Positions 11,508 to 22,397 of a DNA stretch of 64,000 nt are shown piece by piece; the stretch's first letter is position 1; every line of letters begins with the position of its first letter. The notes under the pieces are model-generated. The model was not told where the DNA came from, did no database searches, and worked only from the letters and a program-made list of their open reading frames with translations. The DNA lies in NCBI RefSeq assembly GCF_009905375.1, contig NC_133647.1, positions 5,582,595-5,646,594 of the forward strand, written 5' to 3'. The DNA is from Apium graveolens (lineage: Eukaryota; Streptophyta; Magnoliopsida; Apiales; Apiaceae). A program made the translations under genes and the position numbers.

Positions 11508-12770
11508 TCATCCCTTTTCTTTTATTAGTTTGTTCAATCTGAAGTAAATTATGTCACATATATACAGACCATTATTTAAAGCACCACGTCCATAAAGAAT
11601 ATTATCTCTAAGAATAGAACATTCATTATTCTCAATAATAAATGAAAATCCAGCCAAGTCTAACATGGGAATAATATTCCTCACAATCGAGGGAACAAAA
11701 TAACAATTATTTAAAAAAATAGTTTTTCCCGTAGGCATATGTAAATGAAATGATTCTACATCTACAACAGCAACTCTTGCTCCATTTTCCATCAGTAGAA
11801 TCACCTCCTCTTCCTCAAGAGTCCTACTTCTCCTTGGTCCCTGCAATAAATTGCAGATTTGAGAACCACAGGCGGTATCTAATACCCAAGTAGAAATTTG
11901 GCTTAATGACATATTCACTTCTATCATGAACATACCTGAATCAGAAGCGGCAGTCTCACTACCCTTCTTCTTCTTCAATTCTGCAAGGTAAACCTTGCAG
12001 TTCCTCTTCCAGTGCCCCACCTTGTTACAGTGAAAGCAAACAACTTTGCTCTTGGGGTCTTTAGCTTTTGGTGGAACCGGCTTTTCTTCACCTACTTTCT
12101 TCTTCTTGGAAGAGTTCCTCTTCCTTTTCTTAGGATTAGAACCTTCACCAATTAGAAGAACAGAACTCTTCTTAGGGGGAAAATTCGATTCCGCAGTCTT
12201 CAACATGTTGTGGAGTTCAGGCAGGCTGACATCCAACTTATTCATATGAAAGTTCACAACAAACTGCGAGAACGAACTCGGAAGCGATTGCAAGACCAAG
12301 TCTTGGCTCAGCTCCCCATCCATGGCAAAACCAAGTTGTCCAAGACGTTCAATCAAATTGATCATCTTAAGTACATGGTCATTCACAGATGATCCCTCAG
12401 ACATCCTACAACCGAACAACTCCTTCGATATCTCATATCGAGCTGTCCTCCCCTCCACATTATACAACTCTTGTAGATGCATGAGGATAGTGTGAGCATC
12501 CATATGCTCATGTTGCTTCTGTAGCTCAATGTTCATGGAAGCTAGCATGATGCATTGAGCAACATTTGCATCATCTATCCACTTACGATACACAACATGT
12601 TCATCATTATGTGCATCACTAGTAGGTTCAGTAGGCTTAGGTGAGTCAATCACGTATTCCAGCTTCTCAATCCTGAGAACAATTCTCAAGTTTCGAAGCC
12701 AGTCAGCATAATTAGGACAAGTCAATTTGTGAGCATCCAGTATGCTCCTTAGTGATAGTGCAGAAAACAT
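11508..12770 (-). CDS. gag: Gag-protease protein of copia copy A (open, 420 residues)
   Basis: The frame is open to 12803, but I prefer the start at 12770: the upstream 11 residues are leader-like, and the equivalent Met in copy B (19603) begins the conserved SALSLR segment. Order: a copia gag domain (UBN2-like; LTCPNYADWLRNLRIVLRIEK, then the W-x-DDANVAQ and ELYNVEGRTARYEI segments, residues about 15-230); a basic KKRKRNSSKKKK patch; a CCHC zinc knuckle CFHCNKVGHWKRNC (about 12000-12041); and a protease core WVLDTACGSQIC (about 11868-11895). The active site reads D-T-A, where D-T-G is usual, in both copies. The protein should form virus-like particles and bind element RNA. The frame ends at the same point as the ancestral frame of copy B, where a one-base shift separates it from the integrase remnant. 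It is the only long intact gene of either copy. Confidence 0.85.
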   Translation of the reverse strand: MFSALSLRSILDAHKLTCPNYADWLRNLRIVLRIEKLEYVIDSPKPTEPTSDAHNDEHVVYRKWIDDANVAQCIMLASMNIELQKQHEHMDAHTILMHLQELYNVEGRTARYEISKELFGCRMSEGSSVNDHVLKMINLIERLGQLGFAMDGELSQDLVLQSLPSSFSQFVVNFHMNKLDVSLPELHNMLKTAESNFPPKKSSVLLIGEGSNPKKRKRNSSKKKKVGEEKPVPPKAKDPKSKVVCFHCNKVGHWKRNCKVYLAELKKKKGSETAASDSGMFMIEVNMSLSQISTWVLDTACGSQICNLLQGPRRSRTLEEEEVILLMENGARVAVVDVESFHLHMPTGKTIFLNNCYFVPSIVRNIIPMLDLAGFSFIIENNECSILRDNILYGRGALNNGLYICDIIYFRLNKLIKEKG

Positions 12771-14264
12771 AATGTATATTGTAAATCTGTAAATGATAAA
12801 CACATAACAACACTTAGCAAATATTCAATTTCATTTTAAAAACACTATATGAATCGGGTCTTTATTCATAAGTGGCTCTCACTAGTTTACCTAATTTATT
12901 CAACCCCCTACGTGAAAAATTAAGCATTCATAATGCTAGTGGGAATAGGGATCCTACATTCCATTACACAACCCCGGCTGTGGCACGAAACGCCATGTAA
13001 TGTTCAATAGGCAGACAACTCTTGTCAATTACATCTTATGTTATTCCCTAATCAAACTTTAGCCTCTTGAATAATTGAGTCTCGGCTGTGGCACGACAAA
13101 CTCAATATTCTAAGTCAAGTCTAACCCAACATTCCGTACAGTTGAATTAGTCCCCAAAGGCCCACGGCTGTGGCACGTACCGACCTTTAGATTCTTATTC
13201 AATGTACACATCTCTATGTAATAGACAAGTATTTCTTATTTCGAAATCAAAGCCCTCGGCTGTAGCACGAACCGACAATGATTCAAAAATAAGAACTACT
13301 TTCTATCATGTTGGAAGGCTATGACTGACACAAGCCCGTTGTATCATTGGCCAATTACTACTTGATATTATTTAATTTTAGAGGGATTATATTACGTTAC
13401 AATCATAATCATATTATAAAGAGATTCTTCCTTTTAAATTAAATATTTCAAATCAATAATCAATAATCAGATGATTCCCAGATCGGGAGGAGCATTGTCA
13501 AGAGGCGTCACTTAATAACCCTTTCTTACAGATAGAAATCTGTTGTTGACAGAATCATCCTTTCTCTCATATTGAAAATTCATATTCATTTACGTGTTTC
13601 ACAAATACAAGAATCTCATGATTGTATTCATAATATTGTTATTAAGGTTATGAAACTATTTCACTATACTAGGTTGTCTAACAAACGCCTTATGTTCATT
13701 TAAGTTCACCTAAATCTATCATCACATGATAAACTAAGCATATATCACATATATCAACATGAATAAACATCAAGGTAGGCATGTTATATCACCTAGCACA
13801 TTAGTCTAAGCATTATACATCTCTATGTATCACATGAAGCATTTAAAAGCAATTAAAACAGTCAAAAACATCTTTAAAACACTTCATGGAATATAATCAG
13901 TTCAAAACTTTTATATAAACTAAAATTTGATCACACCATTAGATCCGTCTCGGAAAAACGAATCCAACGATATATTGCACGCCCAAAACGGAGTTACGAA
14001 ACTCCCAGAAAATCAAATTTAATGTGAACAGTCGGGCTATAACGCATTACAGGAACGCGTTACAAGCCCTGTAACGCATTCCGGTAATGCGTTACAACCC
14101 TTTTAAGCCATTAAAAGGTGTAACGCATTCCGTGAATGTGCCACAGGGTGTAACGCATTCCCGGAATGCGCGACACCCAATTTTTTTTCTTTTCTTTTAT
14201 AGCAGCCGCCGCCGGTTTTCTTCTCGATCAGCGTGCCGCACCTGTCAACTCTGCCATGTCTGTC
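12771..14264 (-). other. Long 5' leader of copia copy A with two hairpin arrays
   Basis: No coding potential. It holds four CGGCTGTGGCACG-type motifs (12975-12987, 13083-13095, 13165-13177, 13257-13269 with one change), each at the tip of an inverted repeat. It also holds four imperfect palindromes built on TGTAACGCATT (14036-14178). A deletion at the 5' LTR junction (near 14265) has removed the LTR end, the primer-binding site and about 370 bp of leader compared with copy B. Confidence 0.85.
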
Positions 14265-15921
14265 TTAATCGCAGCGGAGGCATGGTAAAACACTTTTATA
14301 CACATAAAATCCAAATAAAAGCATATAAATCGTGGTAAAAACGTAGGGATCGATTACTAACCTTTAATATGCGATCCAAAAGCAACGATCGGAGATCCTT
14401 AGCAGTTGCTCCTCAAACGTGAAGCACTCCACCGGTATCCACCAAGAAAACGACGTTAAGGAGGAGGAGGAGGTGGAGAGAATTAGGTTTTTATAAAAAC
14501 TTTTGGGTTTTTGGGTTAGAATGAAAATAGGGTCTATAATAGTATATTTATAGGCAAAATTTTCAGCTGAAATTTTCCCATAAATAACATTTATTATTAT
14601 CCAATTTATTATTCTCATTAATAATTAAAACACCTTTTAATTATTAATCCTTTTTCTAAACACTTTAGAAATAATTCTCTCTCTTGATTTAATTTCCAAA
14701 AATTAAATCCTTTAATTAATAATATTAAGAACTTTTCTTAATTAATTTATAATCAATTAAATCTCATTTAATCAATTAATAAATTTGCCAATTAATTATT
14801 TATTTCATAAATAAATAATTATCAGCCATTATTAATTAATTCCTCCACCATTAAATCATTCTCTTTTTATGGTGTGACCCTGTAGGTTCAATATTAAGCC
14901 GGTAGTAGAAATAAATAATAATAAAACTATTTTATCATTATTTATATAAATTTTCTAATTTATTAAATATGATTAATTAATTAATCACATTTATTCTACA
15001 TCGTGAGGGATACTTCTCAGCATATCGCGACTATCCGGATAATATGAATTCACTGCTTAGAATACCAAGAACCTATTCAGTGAATAGTTACCGTACAATA
15101 AACTCCTTCTACCCTACAATATTCCGATTAAATACAAGGCATGCATTTCGTGTCAAGCCTATCTAATTCAATCACTTGCTTACCATTTACTATGCTTAGT
15201 TCTATGCAAATTAGAAACTCCTTTCTAATTTCATTTACTCTGGCCAGAGATTCCTGAACTAGCATAAGTGGATCAGCCTTGAACATTCGCTTCCTTCACT
15301 GGAAGGGGTAGATCCTTTATTGATCATACACTATCTTCGTGTACAAATTCCTATACCCAGTAGAGCCCTAATAATTGTCCCTGGAGACTAAGAACTAAAC
15401 CAAAGCATAGTTCAGTATACACAAGATGACTATGATGACCTCAAGTCTAAGGATACTTGTACAACTATCACTATGTGAACAACTGCTGACACGTGAGTGA
15501 ACTCCATCAGTTGTTCAGCTGTGCGAGTCATGTTCAGTGAACTTATTCTATAATAAGCACCTACATACTAGCTATAGTGTCACCACACAAATGTCTATGA
15601 GAACAGACATCCTTCATAATGAAGCAAGCATAGTATGTACCGATCTTTGCGGATTATTAATTACCAGTTAGTAATCCTATGATCAGGAACTATTTAAGTT
15701 TAGAGTTATCATCTTTTAGGTCTCACTATTTTGATCTCATCATAATCCATAAAAAGCTTTACTCTAAACTATGGTATATCTTATTTAAACACTTAAATAG
15801 ATAGAGCCCGTAATAAAAACAAAACAAGTCTTTTATTAATATCAATGAAATCAAAACATATTACATAAAAGGTTATTCCTAAATCCTAATACATGATTGG
15901 ACTTAGGACATATTCCTTTCA
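14265..15921 (-). repeat. 5' LTR of copia copy A (3' end truncated)
   Basis: Matches 8301-9965 except that the terminal bases TGTTGGATTT are missing. The sequence passes from TTAATCGCAGCGGAGG straight into leader sequence that in copy B lies near 18105-18120. The outer edge at 15921 is intact and followed by the target duplication CGTTC. Confidence 0.9.
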
Positions 15922-16055
15922 CGTTCAAGGTATAATCCATTTCAAAAGTTCATCACATAGATGAGGCTACAAGATAAGATTTGAATAGATTCAATCTTTG
16001 AAATATCATTATAAATAATGAAGTTACGAGATACTTCATTAAGTCCCGATATATA
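15922..16055 (-). repeat. 5' LTR of the Tekay-type element, piece 2
   Basis: This 134-bp stretch (first five bases are the CGTTC duplication, last five are ATATA) aligns with the solo LTR around 36903-37020 (shared AAGTTCATCACATAGATGAG). It is the only spacer between the two inverted copia copies. Confidence 0.88.
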
Positions 16056-17731
16056 TGAAAGGAATATGTCCTAAGTCCAATCATGTATTAGGATTTAGGA
16101 ATAACTTTTATGTAATCTGTTTTAATTTCATTGATATTAATAAAGACTTGTTTTGTTTTTATTACGGGCTTTATCTATTTAAGTGTTTAAATAAGATATA
16201 CCATAGTTTAGAGTAAAGCTTTTTAAGGATTATGATGAGATCATAATAGTGAGACCTAAAAAGATGATAACTCTAAACTTAAATAGTTCCTAGTCATATG
16301 ATTATTAACTGGTAATTAATAATCCGCAAAGATCGGTACATACTATGCTTGCTTCATTATGAAGGATGTCTGTTCTCATAGACATTTGTGTGGTGACACT
16401 ATAGCTAGTATGTAGGTGCTTATTATGGAATAAGTTCACTGAACATGACTCTCACAGCTGAACAACTGATGGAGTTCACTCACGTGTCAGCAGTTGTTCA
16501 CATAGTGATAGTTGTACAAGTATCCTTAGACTTGAGGTCATCATAGTCATCTTGTGTACACTGAACTATGCTTTGGTTTAGTTCTTAGTATCCAGGGACA
16601 ATTATTAGGGCTCTTCTGGGTATAGGAATTTGTACACGAAGATAATGTATGATCAATAAAGGATCTACCCCTTCCAGTGAAGGAAGCGAATGTTCAAGAC
16701 TGATCCACTTATGATAGTTCAGGAATCTCTGGCCAGAATAAATGAAATTAGAAAGGAGTTTCTAATTTGCATAAAACTACGCATAGTAAATGGTAAGCAA
16801 AGTGATTGAATTAGATAGGCTTGACACGAGATCCATGCCTTGTATTTAATCGGGACATTGTAGGGTAGAAGGAGTTTATTGTACGGTAACTATTCACTGA
16901 ATAGGTTCTTCATATTCTAAGCAGTGAATTCATATTATCTGGATAGTCGCGATATGCTGAGAAGTATCCCTCACGATGTAGAATAAATGTGATTAATTAA
17001 TTAATTATATTTAATAAATTAGAGAATTTATATAAATAATGATAAAATAGTTTTATTATTATTTATTTCTACTACCGGCTTAATATTGAACCTACAGGGT
17101 CACACCATAAAAAGATAATGATTTAATGGTGGAGAAATTAATTAATAATGGCTAAATAATTATTTATTTGTGAAATAAATAATTAATTGGAAAATTTAAT
17201 AATTGATTAAATGAGATTTAATTGATTATAAATTAATTAAGAAAAGTTCTTAATATTATTAATTAAGGATTTAATTTTTGGAAATTAAATCAAGAGAGAG
17301 AATTATTTCTAAAGTGTTTAGAAAAAGGATTAATGATTAAAAGGTGTTTTAATTATTAATGAGAATAATAAATGGGATAATAATAATAATAATATTTATG
17401 GAAAATTTCAGCTGAAAATTTTGCCTATAAATACACTATTATAGACCCTATTTTATTCTAACCCACATCAAACCCGAAAACCCAAAAAGTTTGGAAAACC
17501 CAATTCTCTCCACCCCCTTCCTCCTCCTTAACATCGTTTTCTTGGTGGATACCAGTGGAGTGCTTCACACTTGAGGAGCAACTGCTAAGGATCTCTGATC
17601 GTTGTCTCCGAATTATTTTTAAAGGTTAGATTCGATCCCTCGAATTTTTATTCACGATTTATATGCTTTTATTTGAATTTTGTATGTGTAAAAGTGTTTT
17701 GTCATGACCCCGCTGCGTTAAAAATCCAACA
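16056..17731 (+). repeat. 5' LTR of copia copy B
   Basis: Runs from TGAAAGGAATATG to AAAATCCAACA. It contains a TATA box TATAAATA at 17426-17433, followed by a CT-rich untranslated stretch (about 17500-17530). Confidence 0.93.
17426..17433 (+). promoter_or_regulatory. TATA box in the copia LTR
   Basis: TATAAATA follows a TTTCAGCTGAAAATTTT palindromic segment and is conserved in all four LTRs of this family in the window. Transcription would start about 30 bases downstream. Inferred from motif and position. Confidence 0.6.
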
Positions 17732-17732
17732 A

Positions 17733-17750
17733 TGGTATCAGATCATAGGT
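17733..17750 (+). other. tRNA-iMet primer-binding site of copia copy B
   Basis: One base after the LTR end the sequence reads TGGTATCAGATCATAGG, matching the initiator tRNA-Met 3' end with one mismatch within the first 12 bases. It is missing from copy A. Confidence 0.85.
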
Positions 17751-18194
17751 TGTATGCATATAGATCTGTGGTAAAAATTTCAGAATTTTATGTGCTTGTA
17801 TGAATTAATTATGATTTTTACAAGTTATATCATGGATTAATTTTGTCTGATGAGAAATCGTTTCTCAGAATAATTTTGAATGTTGATCTGGGTTCTACAA
17901 GTATTGTAAATCGTCTGGATATTTTTTTCATAATTTTAGGATGTATAGATTTTTTATTATGAATTTTTGAAGTTCTTACAATTAAATTCGTAATTAAATA
18001 ATCATATATATATATATATATAAATTGTAAGTATATATATATGTTTGAATCATCTGTATTATTGCTGTGAAATTCTGTGTTGCACGGAAAGTAAAGGCAA
18101 ACAAGACAGACATGTCAGGAGAAGTATAAGACAGGCACGACGTTCGAGGCAAGAAAAAGAAAACGGCTGCTGAAGAAAAAAAAAATAATAATAG

Positions 18195-18342
18195 GGGTGT
18201 AACGCATTCTGGGAATGCGTTACACACCTGTGACGCATTCAGGGAATGTGTTACACCCTTAAATGGCTTGAAAGGTGTGTAACGCGTCACCGGAATGCGT
18301 TACAGGGCTTGTAACGCGTTCCTGTAATGCGTTACAGCCCGA
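18195..18342 (+). repeat. Four palindromic GTAACGCATTC repeats in the leader of copy B
   Basis: Four hairpins in about 150 bp. The first (18197-18225) has perfect 13-bp arms GTGTAACGCATTC around TGG. The next three (about 18229-18256, 18278-18304, 18310-18336) have 10-12-bp arms with one to three mismatches. The counterpart in copy A is 14036-14178. Confidence 0.85.
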
Positions 18343-19073
18343 CTGTCCATATTAAATTTGATTTTCTGGGAGTTTCGTAACTCCGTTTTGGGCGTGCAAT
18401 ATACCGTTGGATTCGTTTTTCCGAGGCGGATCTAATGGAGTGATCAATTTTAGTTTATATAAAAGTTTTGAACTGTTTATATTTCTATGAAGTGTTTTAA
18501 AGATGTTTTTGACTGTTTTAATTGCTTTTAAATGCTTCATGTGATATAAAGAGATGTATAATGCTTAGACTAATGTGCTAGATGATGTAACATGCCTACC
18601 TTGATGTTTATTCATGTTTATATATGTGATATATGCTTAGTTTATCATGCGATGATAGATTTAGGTGAACTTGAATGAACATAAGGCGTTTGTTAGACAA
18701 CCTAGTATAGTGAAATTGTTTCATAACCTTAATAACAATATTATGAATACAATCATGAGATTCTTGTGTTTGTGAAACACGTAATTGAATATGAATTTTC
18801 GATATGAGAGAAAGGATGATTCTGTCAACAACAGATTTCTATCTGTAAGAAAGGGTTATTAAGTGACGCCTCTTGACAATGCTCCACCCGATCTGGGAAT
18901 CATCTGATTATTGATTATTGATTTGAAATATTTAATTTAAAAGGAAGAATCTCTTTATAATATGATTATGATTGTAATGTAATATAATCCCTCTAAAATT
19001 AAATAATATCAAGTAGTAATTGGCCAATGATACAACGGGCTTGTGTCGGTCATAGGCTTCCAACATGGTAGAA

Positions 19074-19420
19074 AGTAGTTCTTATTTTTGAATCATTGTC
19101 GTTTTGTGCCACAGCCGAGGGCTTTGATTTCGAAATAAGAAATACTTGTCTATTACATAAAGATGTGTACATTGAATAAGAATCTAAAGGTCGTTACGTG
19201 CCACATCCGTGGGCCTTTGGGGACTGATTTAATTGTACGGAATGTTGGGTTAGACTTGACTTAGAATATTGAGTTTGTCGTGCCACAGCCATGACTCAAT
19301 TATTCAAGAGGCTAAAGTTTGATTAGGGAATAACATTAGATGTAATTGACAAGAGTTGTCTGCCTATTGAACATTACATGGCATTTCGTGCCACAGCCGG
19401 GGTTGTGTAATGGAATATAG
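19074..19420 (+). ncRNA. Four stem-loops with a shared CGTGCCACAGCCG loop (putative structured leader RNA)
   Basis: Each of four copies of the loop motif (19105-19117, 19197-19209, 19279-19291, 19387-19399; one change each in the first three) sits between complementary arms. Arms: 19074-19095/19125-19146 (18 of 22 pair), 19167-19190/19214-19238, 19260-19274/19294-19308, and 19364-19378/19406-19420. The arms differ in sequence between hairpins while the loop stays nearly constant. All four are present in copy A. They end about 180 bases before gag, so a role in packaging, dimerisation or translation is possible but unproven. Confidence 0.6.
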
Positions 19421-19602
19421 GATCCCTATTCCCACTAGCATTATGAATGCTTAATTTTTCACGTAGGGGGTTGAATAAATTAGGAAAACTAGTGGGAGCC
19501 ACTTATGAATAAAGACCCGATTCATATAGTGTTTTGAAATGAAATCGAATATTTGCTAAGTGTTGTTATGTGTTTATCATTTACAGATTTACAATATACA
19601 TT

Positions 19603-20870
19603 ATGTCTTCTGCACTATCACTCAGGAACATACTAGATGCTCACAAATTGACTGGTCCTAATTATGCTGACTGGCTTCGAAACTTGAGAATTGTTCTCAA
19701 GATTGAGAAGCTGGAATACGTGATTGACTCACCTAAGCCTACTGAACCTGCTAGTGATGCACATAATGATGAACACGTTGTGTATCGTAAGTGGATAGAT
19801 GATGCAAATGTTGCTCAATTTATCATGCTAGCTTCCATGAACATTGAGCTACAGAAGCAACATGAGCATATGGATGCTCACACTATCCTCATGCATCTAC
19901 AAGAGTTGTATGATGTGGCAGGGAGGACAGCTCGATATGAGATATCGAAGGAGTTGTTCGGTTGTAGGATGTCTGAAGGATCATCTGTGAATGACCATGT
20001 ACTTAAGATGATCAATTTGATTGAACGTCTTGGACAACTTGGTTTTGCCATGGATGGGGAGCTGAGCCAAGACTTGGTCTTGCAATCGCTTCCGAGTTCG
20101 TTCTCGCAGTTTGTTGTGAACTTTCACATGAATAAGTTGGATGTCAGCCTGCCTGAACTCCACAACATGTTGAAGACTGGGGAATCGAATTTTCCCCCTA
20201 AGAAGAGTTCTGTTATTCTAATTGGTGAAGGTTCCAATCCTAAGAAAAGGAAGAGGAATTCTTCCAAGAAGAAGAAAGTAGGTGAGAAAATGCCGGTTCC
20301 ACCAATAGCTGAAGACCCCAAGAGCAAAGTTTTTTTGCTTTCACTGTAACAAGGTGGGGCACTGGAAGAGGAACTGCAAGGTTTACCTTGCAGAATTGAA
20401 GAAGAAGGGTAGTGAGACTACCGCTTCTGATTCAGGTATGTTCATGATAGAAGTGAATATGTCATTTCTACTTGGGTATTCGATACCGCCTGTGGTTCTC
20501 ATATCTGTAATTTGTTGCAAGGACCAAGGAGAAGTAGGACTCTTGAGGAAGAGGAGGTGATTCTACTGATGGAAATGGAGCAAGAGTTGCTGCTGTAGAT
20601 GTAGAATCATTACATTTACATAGGCCTACGGGCAAGACTATTGTTTGAAATAATTGTTATTTTGTTCCCTCGATTGTGAGGAATATTATTCCCATGTTAG
20701 ACTTGGGTGGATTTTTCATTTATTATTGAGAATAATGAATGTTCTATTCTTAGAGATAATATTCTTTATGGACGTGGTACTTTAAATAATGGTCTGAATA
20801 TATGTGATATAATTTACTTCAGATTGAACAAACTAATAAAAGAAAAGGGATGATGAAAATCTCACTTCGT
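19603..20870 (+). pseudogene. gag: Broken gag-protease of copia copy B
   Basis: The frame opens at ATG 19603 and matches copy A closely through the gag domain and the KKRKRNSSKKKK basic patch. A longer T run near 20330 shifts the frame just before the zinc knuckle, and the frame stops at 20349. The knuckle (CHCNKVGHWKRNC-type) and linker continue in another frame (20354-20560). A short deletion and further shifts damage the protease region. ATTTACAG just before the start looks like a splice acceptor and is also present in copy A. Confidence 0.85.
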
Positions 20871-22390
20871 TGTGGCACTGCAGTCTCCATTTAGTAGACA
20901 TGGAGAGAGGGCTGCAAATTTGCTAGGAATGGTACACACAGATGTATGTGGACCGATGTCTACGCAAGCCATGGGTGGAATTTCATACTTCATTACTTTC
21001 ATAGATGATAGATCTAGATTCAGATATGTGTTTGATGAAACACAAGTCTGAAGCCTTTGAAAAGTTCAAAGAGTATAAGTATGAAGTGGAGAAACAACCA
21101 AACATAGTATTATAATTCTTCAATTAGATCGAGGTGGTGAATACTTGAATGGAGAGTTTCTGGATTATCTCAAAGTAAATGGTATAGTCTCCCAGTGGAC
21201 TCCTCCAGATTAGTATCTGAAAGGAGATATCGAACTTTGTTAGACATAATTCGGTCCATGATGAGCTATGCAAATCTTCCAGTATTCCTATGGGGTTATG
21301 CATTGGAAACCTCAGCATATTTACTGAATAAGGTGCCTTCCAAATCTGTTCCTCAAACTTCATATGAGATATGGAAAGTAAGGAAACCGAGTCTTAAACA
21401 CGTTAAGATTTGGGGATGTCCAGCTTATGTCAAGTAAGTTGACCAAGATAAGCTGGAATATCGATCCGTAAAATGTAGTTTTGTGGGATATCCTAAAGAG
21501 ACTTTATGGTATTAATTTTACACCGATCATCGGGTGTTTGTCTCCAGACATGCTACCTTCTTGGAAAAGGAGTTTATCCTTGAAGGAAACAGTGGGAGCA
21601 AAATTTAACTTGATGAAGTTCAAGAAGCACAAACTACTATAGATCGAGTGGAAACACCTGTTCTAACTGAACAACCTTTTATGGAACAGCCCATTCATAA
21701 GTCAGGGAGAGTGTCTCGCCAACCTCAGAGGTAATATGGCCTTGTCATCGAGAATGACAATGAGTTGTCGATCATTGATGATGACGACCCTGTGACCTAT
21801 AATGAGGCTAAGAGTAGTGTTGACTCAGAGAAATGGCATAGTGCCATGAAATCCAGAATGGAATCTATGTATACGGTATACAAAAGATAGATTATAGCAG
21901 ATGACCAGGTGGAGACCTTTAAGGCCAGGCTTTTGGTAAAAGGATTCAAACAAAGGCAATGGATTGACTTTGATGAAACCTTTTACCTGTAGCCCTGTTA
22001 AAATCGGTTCGGATTTTGCTTGCGATTGCTGCTTACTACGACTATGAGATCTGGCATATAGCCAGATGGTTTTCTTTCCAAGAGAAATGAAAACCTAGTG
22101 TGTAAGCTGCTGCGAACCATATGTGGTTTAAAGCAGGCTTCTCGAAAGATGGAACATTTGTTTTGATGAGACAATCAAAGAGTTTGGTTTTATCAAAAAC
22201 GTAGATGAACCATGTGTTTACAAAAGGGTTAGTGGGAGCGCGGTAACATTTCTTGTATTGTATTGAATTATAGTTGACACACATAACAACATAGCAGACC
22301 CACTCACAAAGCTACTTTATGAAAGTCACTTTGATCGTCATAAAGACAAGATGGGTATTAGATACAAGAGTGATTGGCTTTAGTACAAGT
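20871..22390 (+). pseudogene. pol: Decayed pol of copia copy B
   Basis: Integrase wording HTDVCGPMSTQAMGG and FITFIDDRSRF (20937-21015), LDRGGEY (21124-21144), SERRYRTLLDIIRSMM (from about 21213) and PYEIW-like, KIWGCPAYVK (to 21437) are readable in shifting frames. The RT start has DSEKWHSAMK and the FKARLLVKGFKQ segment (about 21820-21985). Missing blocks match copy A: the integrase HHCC zinc segment (near 20877), about 25-30 RT residues (near 21880), the RT segment after EIWHIA (near 22065), and everything from the YVDD loop through most of RNase H (junction near 22262-22275). Many extra stops are private to this copy. Confidence 0.85.
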
Positions 22391-22397
22391 GGGAGAT

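Larger units (their letters stand above)
8301..15921 (-). mobile_element. Non-autonomous Ty1/copia element, copy A (minus strand)
   Basis: The target duplication CGTTC is perfect (8296-8300 and 15922-15926). LTR ends read TGTTGG...TTTCA on the plus strand. Element order on the minus strand is 5' LTR (right), leader, gag-protease, decayed pol, polypurine tract, 3' LTR (left). The LTR length of about 1.66 kb suggests the Angela/Tork side of copia, but the lineage is not certain. The primer-binding site is deleted, and pol lacks the integrase zinc region, part of the RT, the YVDD region and most of RNase H. Confidence 0.93.

Noticed and set aside
12046..12392. Plus-strand frames opposite gag of copia copy A
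   Set aside because: They are antisense shadows of the gag frame, and the same shadows occur in copy B.
19074..19420. CRISPR-like array
   Set aside because: The spacing is regular-looking, but the repeat is only 13 bp, it lies in hairpin loops, and the host is a plant retrotransposon.
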